Source: Aurantimonas sp. HBX-1 (GTDB lineage Bacteria > Pseudomonadota > Alphaproteobacteria > Rhizobiales > Rhizobiaceae). Taken from it: DNA of 64,000 nucleotides. Below are positions 36,575-44,849 of the stretch, piece by piece (positions within the stretch are counted from its first letter, which is position 1; every line of letters starts with the position of its first letter). The translations under genes and the position numbers were made by a program. The DNA lies in the NCBI RefSeq assembly GCF_021391535.1, contig NZ_CP090066.1, forward strand, positions 1,749,501 through 1,813,500, read 5' to 3'. Under the pieces are notes generated by a model. That model saw nothing but the letters and a program-made list of their open reading frames with translations. It was not told the origin of the DNA and ran no database searches.

Positions 36575-37114
36575 ATGCAGCGCATGTCGACCACCCTGGC
36601 ACTCAGCGCCTGGGCCGGGTTCAGCGCCGTCAGCGCCCTCGGGCTGCTGGGCGAGGCCGGGCTCCTTGGTCACGGGGCGCCCGGCGGCCTTGCGACCTCC
36701 CTGTCGTTGCCGGCTCCCCTGGGCCTTGCCGCTGCCGATGCCGCGGCGTTCGGGGCGATCCTTGCCGCTCTCGCCGTCGGACTGGGAGCCGCCGTCGCGG
36801 GGCTGCAGGCGGCGCCGTCGCAGGTGGTCCTTACCGCGGAGCGGGCCGCCGCCAGCCTGCTGACGGCATTCTTCGGTCTCTACGCCGCCGCCTCGCTCAC
36901 CGGCTCGCCGCTTGCCGGCCTGTTCGGGCCCGGGCCCGGCTTCCTGTTTGCTCTGGCACTCAGCTTCGGTGCGCTGCTCTTCGATCATCTGGTCGCCCCT
37001 GACGACGCGGGGGACCGGGAATTCGAAGCCGCCATGCGCGCGATCGAGGCCGCCCGGCGCGATGCATTGGCGCGGCGCGAGCACCGTCCCTCCGGCGAAA
37101 GCGACCAAGGCTGA
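36575..37114 (+). CDS. Hypothetical membrane protein (179 aa)
   Basis: Not recognised. The protein is rich in Ala, Gly and Leu, with about four hydrophobic segments (near residues 8-28, 48-75, 88-108 and 115-135) and a charged C-terminal helix (DREFEAAMRAIEAARRDALARREHR). The ribosome site GGAAGGAGGG is ideal and 4 bp from the ATG. Its stop overlaps the start of the DUF6105 gene by one base (TGATG), so the two are coupled. The composition suggests an inner-membrane protein with a cytosolic tail. Confidence 0.75.
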   Translation: MQRMSTTLALSAWAGFSAVSALGLLGEAGLLGHGAPGGLATSLSLPAPLGLAAADAAAFGAILAALAVGLGAAVAGLQAAPSQVVLTAERAAASLLTAFFGLYAAASLTGSPLAGLFGPGPGFLFALALSFGALLFDHLVAPDDAGDREFEAAMRAIEAARRDALARREHRPSGESDQG

Positions 37115-37401
37115 TGCGCACGCTCCTCGTTCTCTGGCTGGCGCCGCTCGCGATCTTCTGGAGCTGGTATTTCCTCTCGCTGAACGACGTCAGCGACCTG
37201 GTCTTCTCGCGGGCGCTGCATGACCATGTCTTCGCCGTGTATGGCGAAATGCTCGGCATCGATCCCGCGACGATCCCGCCGATGATCGCCAAGGCGCTGG
37301 TCTTCGACAGCCTCGTCCTCGGCGCAATCATCGCCTTTCGCCGCCGCCGCCGGATCGCGGAATGGTGGCGCCAGCGCCGCCCGGCAGAGCCCGTCGCCTA
37401 G
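37114..37401 (+). CDS. DUF6105 family membrane protein
   Basis: A 95-aa protein with two membrane helices (residues 3-21 and about 61-78) and a basic C-terminus (FRRRRRIAEWWRQRR). MRTLLVLWLAPLAIFWSWYF followed by FSRALHDHVFAVYGEMLGID fits the DUF6105 family of Rhizobiales, from memory. Function unknown. Its TAG is shared with the stop of the convergent ruvX gene through a CTAG palindrome. Confidence 0.8.
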   Translation: MRTLLVLWLAPLAIFWSWYFLSLNDVSDLVFSRALHDHVFAVYGEMLGIDPATIPPMIAKALVFDSLVLGAIIAFRRRRRIAEWWRQRRPAEPVA

Positions 37402-37868
37402 GCGCGGAACTGCGTCAGACGGTCCAGCGCCCCCTGCAGGATGAAGGCTGCAGCGGCCGAGTCGATGCGGGTCGCCCGCTTGGCGCGCGATACGTCCGCC
37501 TCCAGCAGGCCGCGCTCCGCCGCAACGGTGGACAGCCGCTCGTCCCAGAAGATCAGCGGTCGCTCGTCGAGCCGGACGTAATTGCGCACGAAGGCGCGGG
37601 TCGACTGGGCGCGCGGACCTTCCGATCCATCCATGTTCAGCGGCAGGCCGATCACGATGCCGGCGACCCGGTCGGCGGCAAGGGCGGCGGCAAGCGCCGC
37701 GACGTCGGCGGTGAACTTCGTGCGCGCGATGACCTTGCGAGGCGTCGCGAAGCGCTGGCCGAGGTCGGAGATCGCCAGCCCGATCGTCTTGGTGCCGAGG
37801 TCGAATCCCGCGATCGTCCGGCCGGTCGGCACGGTGGCGGCGAATTCCTCGAGCGTCAGGACCGGCAT
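37398..37868 (-). CDS. ruvX: Holliday junction resolvase-like / pre-16S rRNA processing RuvX (YqgF)
   Basis: A 156-aa RNase H-fold nuclease family protein, implicated in 16S rRNA 5' end maturation in E. coli (YqgF). Motifs are GFDLGTKTIGLAISD at the N-terminus, IVIGLPLNMDGSEG, FWDERLSTVAAE and a C-terminal acidic D in IDSAAAAFILQ, the four RNase H catalytic regions. I start at MPVLTLEEF; 27 codons of open frame upstream lack similarity. It precedes the gat genes on the opposite strand. Confidence 0.94.
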   Translation of the reverse strand: MPVLTLEEFAATVPTGRTIAGFDLGTKTIGLAISDLGQRFATPRKVIARTKFTADVAALAAALAADRVAGIVIGLPLNMDGSEGPRAQSTRAFVRNYVRLDERPLIFWDERLSTVAAERGLLEADVSRAKRATRIDSAAAAFILQGALDRLTQFRA

Positions 37869-38015
37869 GGACGCACTGTCTCCGTGTGGGCGGTGGCGAA
37901 GACGCCGGAAGCTGCCCGTCCGGCTTGACGCCGGGCGGCTGTCGCGCACTTAGCACGCGCAGCGGCGGCTCGGACAGGGCGGCCGCCCGCCTCGTCCAGC
38001 CGCAGGGAGTACCCC

Positions 38016-38717
38016 ATGAAGATCACCTATTTCGGCCATTCCGCCTTCCGGATCGAAGCCGGGACCGCGGTCATCCTGATCGACCCGTTCCTGACCGGCA
38101 ATCCGCACTTCAAGGGCTCTGTCGAGGAAGCGGCCCGCGGGGTCACCCACATCGTCCTCAGCCACGGCCACGCCGATCATGTCGGCGACACGCTCGACAT
38201 CGCGCGGCGGCACGGCTGCAAGGTGGTGGCGACCTTCGAACTGGCGAGCTGGCTGAATGCCAAGGGCGCCGAGGCCGTGGAGCCGATGAACACCGGCGGC
38301 ACCGTCAGCTTCGACGACTTCACCGTGACCCTCACGCAGGCCTTCCATTCCTCCGGCAATATCGAGGAGGATGGCAGCGTCACCTATCTCGGCATGCCGA
38401 ACGGCCTGGTCTTCCACTTCAACGACGCGCCGACCGTCTATCATATGGGCGATACCGACATCTTCTCCGACATGGCGCTGATCGAGGAACTGCACGCCCC
38501 GAAGATCGCCATGGTGCCGGTCGGCGACCGCTTCACCATGGGCGCGGCCGTCGCGGCGCTCGCCTGCCGCCGCTACTTCAACTTCGATTCGATCATCCCG
38601 ATTCACTGGGGAACGTTCCCGCCGCTCGATGCCAGTCCCGACAAGTTCGTCGAGGCGATGGAGGGCGACGCCGGCAAGGTGCGCAACCCGGCGATCGGCG
38701 TCCCCTTCGAGGTCTGA
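38016..38717 (+). CDS. UPF0173 metal-dependent hydrolase
   Basis: A 233-aa beta-lactamase-fold protein. MKITYFGHSAFRIE opens the domain, and LSHGHADHVGDT holds the HxHxDH zinc motif. Further conserved points are HMGDTDIF and IPIHWGTFPPLD. This matches the UPF0173 (YtkL-like) group, whose substrate is unknown. It lies just upstream of gatC on the same strand, as in many Rhizobiales. Confidence 0.92.
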   Translation: MKITYFGHSAFRIEAGTAVILIDPFLTGNPHFKGSVEEAARGVTHIVLSHGHADHVGDTLDIARRHGCKVVATFELASWLNAKGAEAVEPMNTGGTVSFDDFTVTLTQAFHSSGNIEEDGSVTYLGMPNGLVFHFNDAPTVYHMGDTDIFSDMALIEELHAPKIAMVPVGDRFTMGAAVAALACRRYFNFDSIIPIHWGTFPPLDASPDKFVEAMEGDAGKVRNPAIGVPFEV

Positions 38718-38825
38718 CGACCGGCTCTGCCGGCTGCGGAGCGCGTGTCCGCGGCCGGCGTTGCCTCGCCCCGGCCGCGTCGCTATAGCTCGCGCGATAT
38801 CATCCGACAGTTCGCAAGGACCGCC

Positions 38826-39113
38826 ATGTCCGTCGATACAGCCACCGTCCGCCGGGTCGCCCGCCTGGCCCGCATTGCCGTCACCGATGAAGATGTGACG
38901 GCCATGGAGGGCGAGCTCAACGCCATCCTCGGCTTCGTCGAGCAGCTCGGCGAGGTCGATGTCGAGGGCGTCGAGCCGATGACCTCGGTGATCCCGATGG
39001 CGATGAAGAAGCGCCAGGACGTGGTGACCGACGGCAGCAAGGCCGACGACATCGTGGCCAATGCGCCGGTGAGCGAGGATCACTTCTTCGTCGTGCCGAA
39101 GGTGGTGGAGTAG
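38826..39113 (+). CDS. gatC: Asp-tRNA(Asn)/Glu-tRNA(Gln) amidotransferase subunit C
   Basis: Small bridging subunit of the GatCAB amidotransferase, which converts misacylated Glu-tRNA(Gln) and Asp-tRNA(Asn) to the amide forms. The 95-aa protein has the typical start TATVRRVARLARIAVTDEDV, the helix FVEQLGEVDVEGVEPMTSV and the end APVSEDHFFVVPKVVE. A GNAT gene starts 6 bp later and separates it from gatA. Confidence 0.96.
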   Translation: MSVDTATVRRVARLARIAVTDEDVTAMEGELNAILGFVEQLGEVDVEGVEPMTSVIPMAMKKRQDVVTDGSKADDIVANAPVSEDHFFVVPKVVE

Positions 39114-39119
39114 CGCCGC

Positions 39120-39590
39120 ATGGCCGTCACCATCGCCGTCGAGACGCCCCTGCAGGATGCTGTCCGGGCGCTGGTCGCCGATCTCAACGCCCATCTGGGG
39201 CCTCTGTCGCCGCCGGAATTCCAGTTCCAGATGACGGCGGAACAGATGGCGGGGGATGACACCACGGTCTTAGTCGCCCGGGACGAATCCAGCGGCGTGG
39301 TGGGCATGGGCGCGCTGCGGCGCCACGATGCGGTGCTCGGCGAGGTGAAGCGGATGTTCTCCGTCCCCGCCTCGCGGGGAACCGGTGTCGGCTGGCGCCT
39401 GCTGCAGGCGATCGAGGCGGAGGCCCGCCGGCAGGAACTCGAACGGCTGGTCCTCGAGACCGGCGGCACGGCCGGCTTCGAGCCGGCCTGGGCGCTCTAT
39501 GAGCGGGCCGGCTTCATCCGCCGCGGCGCCTTCCTCGACTATCCCGATTCCGAATACAGTCGCTTTTACGAGAAGATGCTGCCCCGATGA
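39120..39590 (+). CDS. GNAT family N-acetyltransferase
   Basis: A 156-aa acetyltransferase fold inserted between gatC and gatA. The acetyl-CoA loop is seen as VPASRGTGVGWRLLQAIEAEA (Q/RxxGxG/A pattern). The C-terminal half (LVLETGGTAGFEPAWALYERAGF) is typical of PhnO/YhbS-like GNATs. Its stop overlaps the gatA start (ATGA), so it is coexpressed with the amidotransferase. Substrate unknown. Confidence 0.92.
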   Translation: MAVTIAVETPLQDAVRALVADLNAHLGPLSPPEFQFQMTAEQMAGDDTTVLVARDESSGVVGMGALRRHDAVLGEVKRMFSVPASRGTGVGWRLLQAIEAEARRQELERLVLETGGTAGFEPAWALYERAGFIRRGAFLDYPDSEYSRFYEKMLPR

Positions 39591-41068
39591 CCGAACTGAC
39601 ATCCCTGACCATCGCCGAAGCGCGCGACGAGCTGAAGGCGAAGGCGTTCTCGGCCACCGAGCTGACCCAGGCCTATGTCGCGGCGATCGAGGCCGCGAAT
39701 GGCGCCCTGAACGCCTATGTCATGCCGACGCCGGACAAGGCGCTGGCCATGGCGGCGCAGTCGGATGCGCGCATCGCGAAGGGGGAAGCCGGGGCGCTCG
39801 AAGGCATCCCGCTTGGCGTCAAGGATCTCTACGCCACGCAAGGCGTCCATACCCAGGCCTGCAGCAGGATCCTCGACGGATTCGAGCCGCGCTACGAATC
39901 CACCGTCACCGCCAATCTCTGGGCGGACGGCGCGGTGATGCTCGGCAAGCTGAACATGGACGAGTTCGCGATGGGCTCGTCCAACGAGAGCTCCTGCTAC
40001 GGCCCGGTGAAGAACCCGTGGCGGCGCAAGGGCTCGAATGTCGATCTCGTGCCGGGCGGCTCTTCCGGCGGCTCGGCGGCGGCGGTTGCCGCGCATCTGG
40101 CGGCCGGCGCCACGGCGACCGATACTGGCGGGTCGATCCGCCAGCCGGCGGCGCTGACCGGCACGGTCGGCATCAAGCCGACCTACGGGCGCTGCTCGCG
40201 CTGGGGCATCGTCGCCTTCGCCTCCTCGCTCGACCAGGCCGGCCCGATCGCCCGCGACGTCCGCGACGCGGCGATCATGCTGCGCTCGATGGCCTCAGTC
40301 GACCCGAAGGACACGACCTCCGTCGACAGGCCGGTGCCGGACTACGAGGCCGCCGTCGGCCGCTCGGTGAAGGGGCTGCGGATCGGCGTGCCGAAGGAGT
40401 ACCGGGTCGACGGCATGCCCGGCGAGATCGAGGCGCTCTGGCAGCAGGGCATCGCCTGGCTGAAGGACGCCGGCGCCGAAATCGTCGACGTCTCGCTGCC
40501 GCATACGAAATACGCGCTGCCGGCCTACTACATCGTCGCCCCCGCCGAAGCCTCGTCCAACCTCGCGCGCTACGACGGCGTGCGCTACGGCCTGCGGGTG
40601 CCCGGCAGGGACCTGACGGAGATGTACGAGAAGACCCGGGCCGAGGGTTTCGGCCGCGAGGTCAAGCGCCGGATCATGATCGGCACCTACGTGCTCTCGG
40701 CCGGCTATTACGACGCCTATTACCTGCGCGCCCAGAAGGTCCGGACGCTGATCAAGCGCGACTTCGAGACGGTCTATGCCGACGGCATCGACGCGCTGCT
40801 GACGCCGGCGACGCCATCGGCGGCCTTCGGCATCGCCGATCAGGACATGGCTTCGGATCCGGTGAAGATGTACCTCAACGACATCTTCACCGTCACGGTG
40901 AACATGGCCGGCCTGCCCGGCATCGCCGTACCGGCCGGGTTGACCGAGCAGGGGCTGCCGCTCGGCCTGCAGCTAATCGGCCGGCCCTTCGACGAGGAAA
41001 CGCTGTTCTCGCTCGGCTCGGTGATCGAGCAGGCGGCCGGAAGGTTCGAGCCGGCGAAATGGTGGTAG
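39587..41068 (+). CDS. gatA: Asp-tRNA(Asn)/Glu-tRNA(Gln) amidotransferase subunit A
   Basis: Glutaminase subunit of GatCAB that releases ammonia from glutamine. The 493-aa amidase-signature protein shows the Ser-cisSer-Lys triad: K79 (PLGVKDLYAT), S159 (PGGSSGGSAAAV) and S183 (TGGSIRQPAAL). The ammonia-channel core and the C-terminal PAGLTEQGLPLGLQLIG are as expected. The start overlaps the preceding GNAT stop. The presence of GatCAB implies that Gln-tRNA(Gln), and perhaps Asn-tRNA(Asn), are made indirectly. Confidence 0.98.
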   Translation: MTELTSLTIAEARDELKAKAFSATELTQAYVAAIEAANGALNAYVMPTPDKALAMAAQSDARIAKGEAGALEGIPLGVKDLYATQGVHTQACSRILDGFEPRYESTVTANLWADGAVMLGKLNMDEFAMGSSNESSCYGPVKNPWRRKGSNVDLVPGGSSGGSAAAVAAHLAAGATATDTGGSIRQPAALTGTVGIKPTYGRCSRWGIVAFASSLDQAGPIARDVRDAAIMLRSMASVDPKDTTSVDRPVPDYEAAVGRSVKGLRIGVPKEYRVDGMPGEIEALWQQGIAWLKDAGAEIVDVSLPHTKYALPAYYIVAPAEASSNLARYDGVRYGLRVPGRDLTEMYEKTRAEGFGREVKRRIMIGTYVLSAGYYDAYYLRAQKVRTLIKRDFETVYADGIDALLTPATPSAAFGIADQDMASDPVKMYLNDIFTVTVNMAGLPGIAVPAGLTEQGLPLGLQLIGRPFDEETLFSLGSVIEQAAGRFEPAKWW

Positions 41069-41072
41069 GCCG

Positions 41073-41309
41073 ATGAGCCCGCTGCGCGAGGCGCTGGACT
41101 ATCTGGCCGCCGGCGACTGGCTGGGCGCACACGCCGTGGTCCAGGACGATCCGTCGGCCGAGGCCGCCTGGATCCACGCGCATCTGCACCGGGTGGAGGG
41201 CGACCCCGACAATGCCGCCTACTGGTATCGCCGGGCGGGCCGACCGGCGGCGACGGGCAGCCTCGATGACGAGCGCGCGGAGATCATCGCGGCGCTGCGG
41301 GCTGACTGA
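41073..41309 (+). CDS. Conserved hypothetical protein (78 aa)
   Basis: A small soluble protein starting MSPLREALDYLAAGDWLGAH, 4 bp after the gatA stop and so in the same transcript. AAWIHAHLHRVEGDPDNAAYWYRRAGR looks like a TPR-like helical pair. From memory, similar short proteins occur next to gatA in Rhizobiales and are annotated only as hypothetical. It ends 1 bp before the convergent Uma2 gene. Confidence 0.8.
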   Translation: MSPLREALDYLAAGDWLGAHAVVQDDPSAEAAWIHAHLHRVEGDPDNAAYWYRRAGRPAATGSLDDERAEIIAALRAD

Positions 41310-41310
41310 C

Positions 41311-41913
41311 TCAGTCGCGCGGGTCGTTGGTGGCCAGCGGAACACCGAAATAGATTTCATCGAACGGAAGCTCGCAGTTCAGTGCCGCCACCCATGGCGC
41401 ACCGGCGTTAGAGATCGTCGCAAGCGCGGGCCATTTGCCGTCATCGCCACGGTCCCATTGCCAGACGCGGGGAGTTTCCTGATCCACGACGAGATAGGTC
41501 CGGAGCGCCGCCAGGCCCTGATATTCGACGCGTTTCGGTCCGAAATCCTCGGGCGCCGTCGACTCGGACAGGACTTCGACGATGAGGACGGCATTGTCGG
41601 TCGAGCGGTCGCCCGGCGATCTTCCTGCCGGTTCGACCAGAATGTCAGCGTAACGGATCGATCGGGGGCCCGTCTGGATCGCGAAGTCGCCCTGGTGGAC
41701 GATGAAGGCCGAACGGTCGATCTTCGTTTGAAGAATGTGGGCTATGTTGCCAGCGATCTGCGAATGCGACCGTTTCACGAATGGCTGCATCTGCGGCGCC
41801 CCGTCCACGAGCTCGTACCGTCTCGGCTGGCTTTCCAGCCAATCAAAGAAGGCGGCGATCGTCAGACCTGTGGGCAGATCTGACGGCGGCCGCGTCTCTG
41901 CGAGGGCGCTCAT
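41311..41913 (-). CDS. Uma2 family (DUF820) putative endonuclease, copy 1
   Basis: A 200-aa protein of the Uma2/DUF820 family, which has a PD-(D/E)xK nuclease-like fold. The N-terminal FFDWLESQPRRYELVDGAPQM, the acidic SIRYADILVEP, and LIVEVLSEST (ExL strand followed by S/T) are the family signature. A good ribosome site (AAGGAGCGGTTC) precedes the ATG. The biological role of bacterial Uma2 proteins is not established. It is a paralogue of the next gene, with matching leader sequence. Confidence 0.88.
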   Translation of the reverse strand: MSALAETRPPSDLPTGLTIAAFFDWLESQPRRYELVDGAPQMQPFVKRSHSQIAGNIAHILQTKIDRSAFIVHQGDFAIQTGPRSIRYADILVEPAGRSPGDRSTDNAVLIVEVLSESTAPEDFGPKRVEYQGLAALRTYLVVDQETPRVWQWDRGDDGKWPALATISNAGAPWVAALNCELPFDEIYFGVPLATNDPRD

Positions 41914-42035
41914 GAACCGCTCCTTGAAGAAAGCCCCGAAAACCTAGCACAGAGGCAATGGGATCGCAGCAGCGCGTGGACCATGGCTCGTCGAATGGTG
42001 GTCGTGATCGCGGATCGTCCCTGGGCGTGCCGTCA

Positions 42036-42620
42036 TCATGCGACGTTCCGGTAGACGTCGGCCAGGCGAACCGATGCCCCAAGGTACGGCAGCGACAGGA
42101 CGGCGTCGGCACCTTCGATAATCAGCGGATCATGCGGCCAAAGCCGTTTCTCGTCGCGCTGCCAGATCCAGGCCCGCGGTTCATCCTGGGCAAGCACCAC
42201 ATAGATCTCAAGGTCGGGCAGGCTCATGTACTCGTGGCGCTTTTCGCCGAAATCCACATGCATGGTGGACTCCGACAGGACCTCGACGAGCAGCTTGGCA
42301 TCGGGCACCGATCGTATGTGACCGTCCTTGCCGGCTGGCAGGACCATCAGGTCGGCATAACGCAGCGTCCTCGGTCCGACCTCTACCGCGAAATCGCCGG
42401 CGGCCAGTTCGAAGCGTCGCGGGTCAAGCTGTGGCCCGATCGCCAGGGTCAGGTTGGCCACGATGCGATTGTGGTTCAGCTTGACGTATGGCTGCATCTT
42501 CGGCGTTCCCTCGACCAGCTCGTACCGTCCCGCCTGGCGAGGAGCCCACGCGAGGAAGGCCGCGACGTTCAGGCCGGTCGGCAGGTCCGCGGGAGGCGTT
42601 GTCTCTGCGAGGGCGCTCAT
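42036..42620 (-). CDS. Uma2 family (DUF820) putative endonuclease, copy 2
   Basis: A 194-aa paralogue of the Uma2 gene 122 bp downstream on the same strand. Both begin MSALAET, then xPPxDLPTGL, and both have RYELV(D/E)GxPxMQP, RYAD, and EVLSEST. Their 35-bp leaders (ribosome site GGAGCGG plus a CTAGCA end) are also alike, which points to tandem duplication including the promoter. The pair interrupts the plus-strand gatA-gatB run. Function unknown. Confidence 0.88.
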   Translation of the reverse strand: MSALAETTPPADLPTGLNVAAFLAWAPRQAGRYELVEGTPKMQPYVKLNHNRIVANLTLAIGPQLDPRRFELAAGDFAVEVGPRTLRYADLMVLPAGKDGHIRSVPDAKLLVEVLSESTMHVDFGEKRHEYMSLPDLEIYVVLAQDEPRAWIWQRDEKRLWPHDPLIIEGADAVLSLPYLGASVRLADVYRNVA

Positions 42621-42776
42621 CAGCCGCTCCTTGAAGAAGTCCCCTGGAAGCTAGCATATAGGGATAGCTGTCGCAGCCAGCCGCGCGGCAGGGCCCGCGC
42701 CGGCCGCCGCGCTTGAACCCCCGCTGCCTTTCCTCTAGCGAACTACCACGCCCACCAGCAGGTTTCCGGACACGCC

Positions 42777-44276
42777 ATGACCCTCGTCGACACCCGCACG
42801 CCCGACCCCAAGAACTTCGTCGCCGGGGCGACCGGTGACTGGGAGATCATCGTCGGCATGGAAGTGCACGCGCAGGTCCTGTCGGAGTCGAAGCTGTTCT
42901 CCGGCGCCTCGACCAGCTTCGGCGGCGCGCCCAATGACCATGTCAGCCTCGTCGATGCCGCGATGCCGGGCATGCTGCCGGTGATCAACGAGGAATGCGT
43001 GCGCCAGGCGATCCGCACCGGGCTCGGCCTGAAGGCCGAGATCCGGCACCGCTCGCTGTTCGACCGCAAGAACTATTTCTATCCGGACCTGCCGCAGGGC
43101 TACCAGATCTCGCAGTACAAGGATCCGATCGTCGGCGAAGGCATCGTCTCCGTTGCGGTCGGGCCCGACTCCAAGGGCGAGTTCGAGACGATCGAGGTCG
43201 GCATCGAGCGGCTGCATCTCGAGCAGGACGCCGGCAAGTCGCTGCACGACCAGCACGCGACGATGTCCTTCGTCGACCTCAACCGTTCCGGCGTCGCGCT
43301 GATGGAGATCGTCTCCAAGCCCGACATGCGCTCGGCCGACGAGGCGAAGGCCTTCCTCACCAAGCTGCGGACCATCCTGCGCTATCTCGGCACCTGCGAC
43401 GGCAACATGGACGAGGGTTCGATGCGCGCCGACGTCAACGTGTCGGTGCGCCGTCCCGGCGGCGCCTTCGGCACGCGGTGCGAGATCAAGAACGTCAATT
43501 CGATCCGCTTCGTCGGCCAGTCGATCGAATCGGAGGCGCGGCGACAGATCGCGATCCTCGAGGACGGCGGCACGATCGATCAGGAGACGCGCCTGTTCGA
43601 CCCGGTGAAGGGCGAGACACGGGCGATGCGCAGCAAGGAAGACGCGCACGACTACCGCTACTTCCCCGATCCCGACCTTCTGCCGCTGGAGTTCGACCAG
43701 GCCTATATCGACGCGCTGCTGAAGGAGCTGCCGGAGCTGCCGGATGCGAAGCGCAACCGGCTGATTGCCGATGCCGGCCTGTCGGCCTACGACGCCTCGA
43801 TCCTCGTCTCCGAAAAGGCGATCGCCGACTATTTCGAGAAGGTCGCCGAGGGGCGAGATGCCAAGCAGGCCGCAAACTGGGTGATCAACGATCTGCTCGG
43901 CGCGCTGAACAAGGCGGGCAAGTCGATCGAGGCGAGCCCGGTCTCGGCCGAGCAGCTGGGAACGATCCTCGACCTGATCCGCGAGGGGGTGATCTCCGGC
44001 AAGATCGCCAAGGAGCTGTTCGAGATCGTCTGGGCCGAGGGCGGCGACCCGCGAGCGGTCGTCGAGGCGCGCGGCATGCGCCAGGTCACCGATACCGGGG
44101 CGATCGAGGCCGCGGTCGATGAAGTGATCGCCGCCAACCCTGACAAGGTCGAGCAGGCCAAGGCGAAGCCGTCGCTGGCCGGCTGGTTCGTCGGCCAGGT
44201 GATGAAGGCGACCGGGGGCAAGGCAAGCCCCGGCGCGGTTAACGCTCTGGTCAAGGCGAAGCTCGGCGTCGAATGA
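42777..44276 (+). CDS. gatB: Asp-tRNA(Asn)/Glu-tRNA(Gln) amidotransferase subunit B
   Basis: Kinase-transamidase subunit of GatCAB that activates the misacylated tRNA and receives ammonia. The 499-aa protein has IIVGMEVHAQVLSESKLFSG at the N-terminus, the core YPDLPQGYQISQYKDPIVGEG and the hallmark DVNVSVRRPGG. A C-terminal YqeY-like helical domain ends KASPGAVNALVKAKLG. It is separated from gatA by a small gene and the two reversed Uma2 genes, so it must have its own promoter. Confidence 0.98.
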   Translation: MTLVDTRTPDPKNFVAGATGDWEIIVGMEVHAQVLSESKLFSGASTSFGGAPNDHVSLVDAAMPGMLPVINEECVRQAIRTGLGLKAEIRHRSLFDRKNYFYPDLPQGYQISQYKDPIVGEGIVSVAVGPDSKGEFETIEVGIERLHLEQDAGKSLHDQHATMSFVDLNRSGVALMEIVSKPDMRSADEAKAFLTKLRTILRYLGTCDGNMDEGSMRADVNVSVRRPGGAFGTRCEIKNVNSIRFVGQSIESEARRQIAILEDGGTIDQETRLFDPVKGETRAMRSKEDAHDYRYFPDPDLLPLEFDQAYIDALLKELPELPDAKRNRLIADAGLSAYDASILVSEKAIADYFEKVAEGRDAKQAANWVINDLLGALNKAGKSIEASPVSAEQLGTILDLIREGVISGKIAKELFEIVWAEGGDPRAVVEARGMRQVTDTGAIEAAVDEVIAANPDKVEQAKAKPSLAGWFVGQVMKATGGKASPGAVNALVKAKLGVE

Positions 44277-44773
44277 CCTTTTACGTCCGTACCGCCGGCC
44301 TGCGCGACCTGGAAGCGGTCAGCGCGCTGCTCGGGGAGACCTGGCACGCCACCTATGACGGCATCTACGGCGCCGAGCGGGTGACGGAGATCACCAGCGC
44401 GTGGCATTCGGTGGCGGCGCTGAAGTCTCGCCTCGGCAAGCTGAACGCCGAGTTCGTCGTCGGCGACGACGGCGCGCGGATCGGCGGCATGGCGTTCGCC
44501 GCGGCAGCCGGCCCCGACGGCAAGACGGTCGTGCTGCACCAGCTCTATGTCCACCCGGATTGCCAGGGCGACGGTCTCGGCAGCGCGCTGCTCGCCGAGA
44601 TCATCGAGTCGTTTCCGCAGGCGGAACGGCTGCGGCTGGAGGTGGAGGAGGCCAACGAGCCGGCCATCGCCTTCTACCGCGCCAAAGGCTTCGCCAAGAC
44701 CGGCTCGACGGCAAATTGCGGCGCCGCCGATTCGGGGATCCCGGCGGCGATCTACGAGAAGCGGCTCGGCTGA
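44273..44773 (+). CDS. GNAT family N-acetyltransferase
   Basis: A 166-aa acetyltransferase whose ATG overlaps the gatB stop (ATGA). The acetyl-CoA site is LYVHPDCQGDGLGSALLAEI (V-x-x-x-x-QGxGxG/A). The C-terminal PAIAFYRAKGFAKTGS is typical of RimI/ribosomal-type GNATs. The N-terminal FYVRTAGLRDLEAVSALLGETWHATYD is a normal GNAT start. Substrate unknown. It is the second GNAT coupled to a gat gene in this window. Confidence 0.93.
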   Translation: MTFYVRTAGLRDLEAVSALLGETWHATYDGIYGAERVTEITSAWHSVAALKSRLGKLNAEFVVGDDGARIGGMAFAAAAGPDGKTVVLHQLYVHPDCQGDGLGSALLAEIIESFPQAERLRLEVEEANEPAIAFYRAKGFAKTGSTANCGAADSGIPAAIYEKRLG

Positions 44774-44849
44774 GCGGCGGCCGCCGGCAATGGACATTTC
44801 ATGGACGGGGCAGCATAAGGTCCCGGCATCGAGACGGATTGGGACCGCG

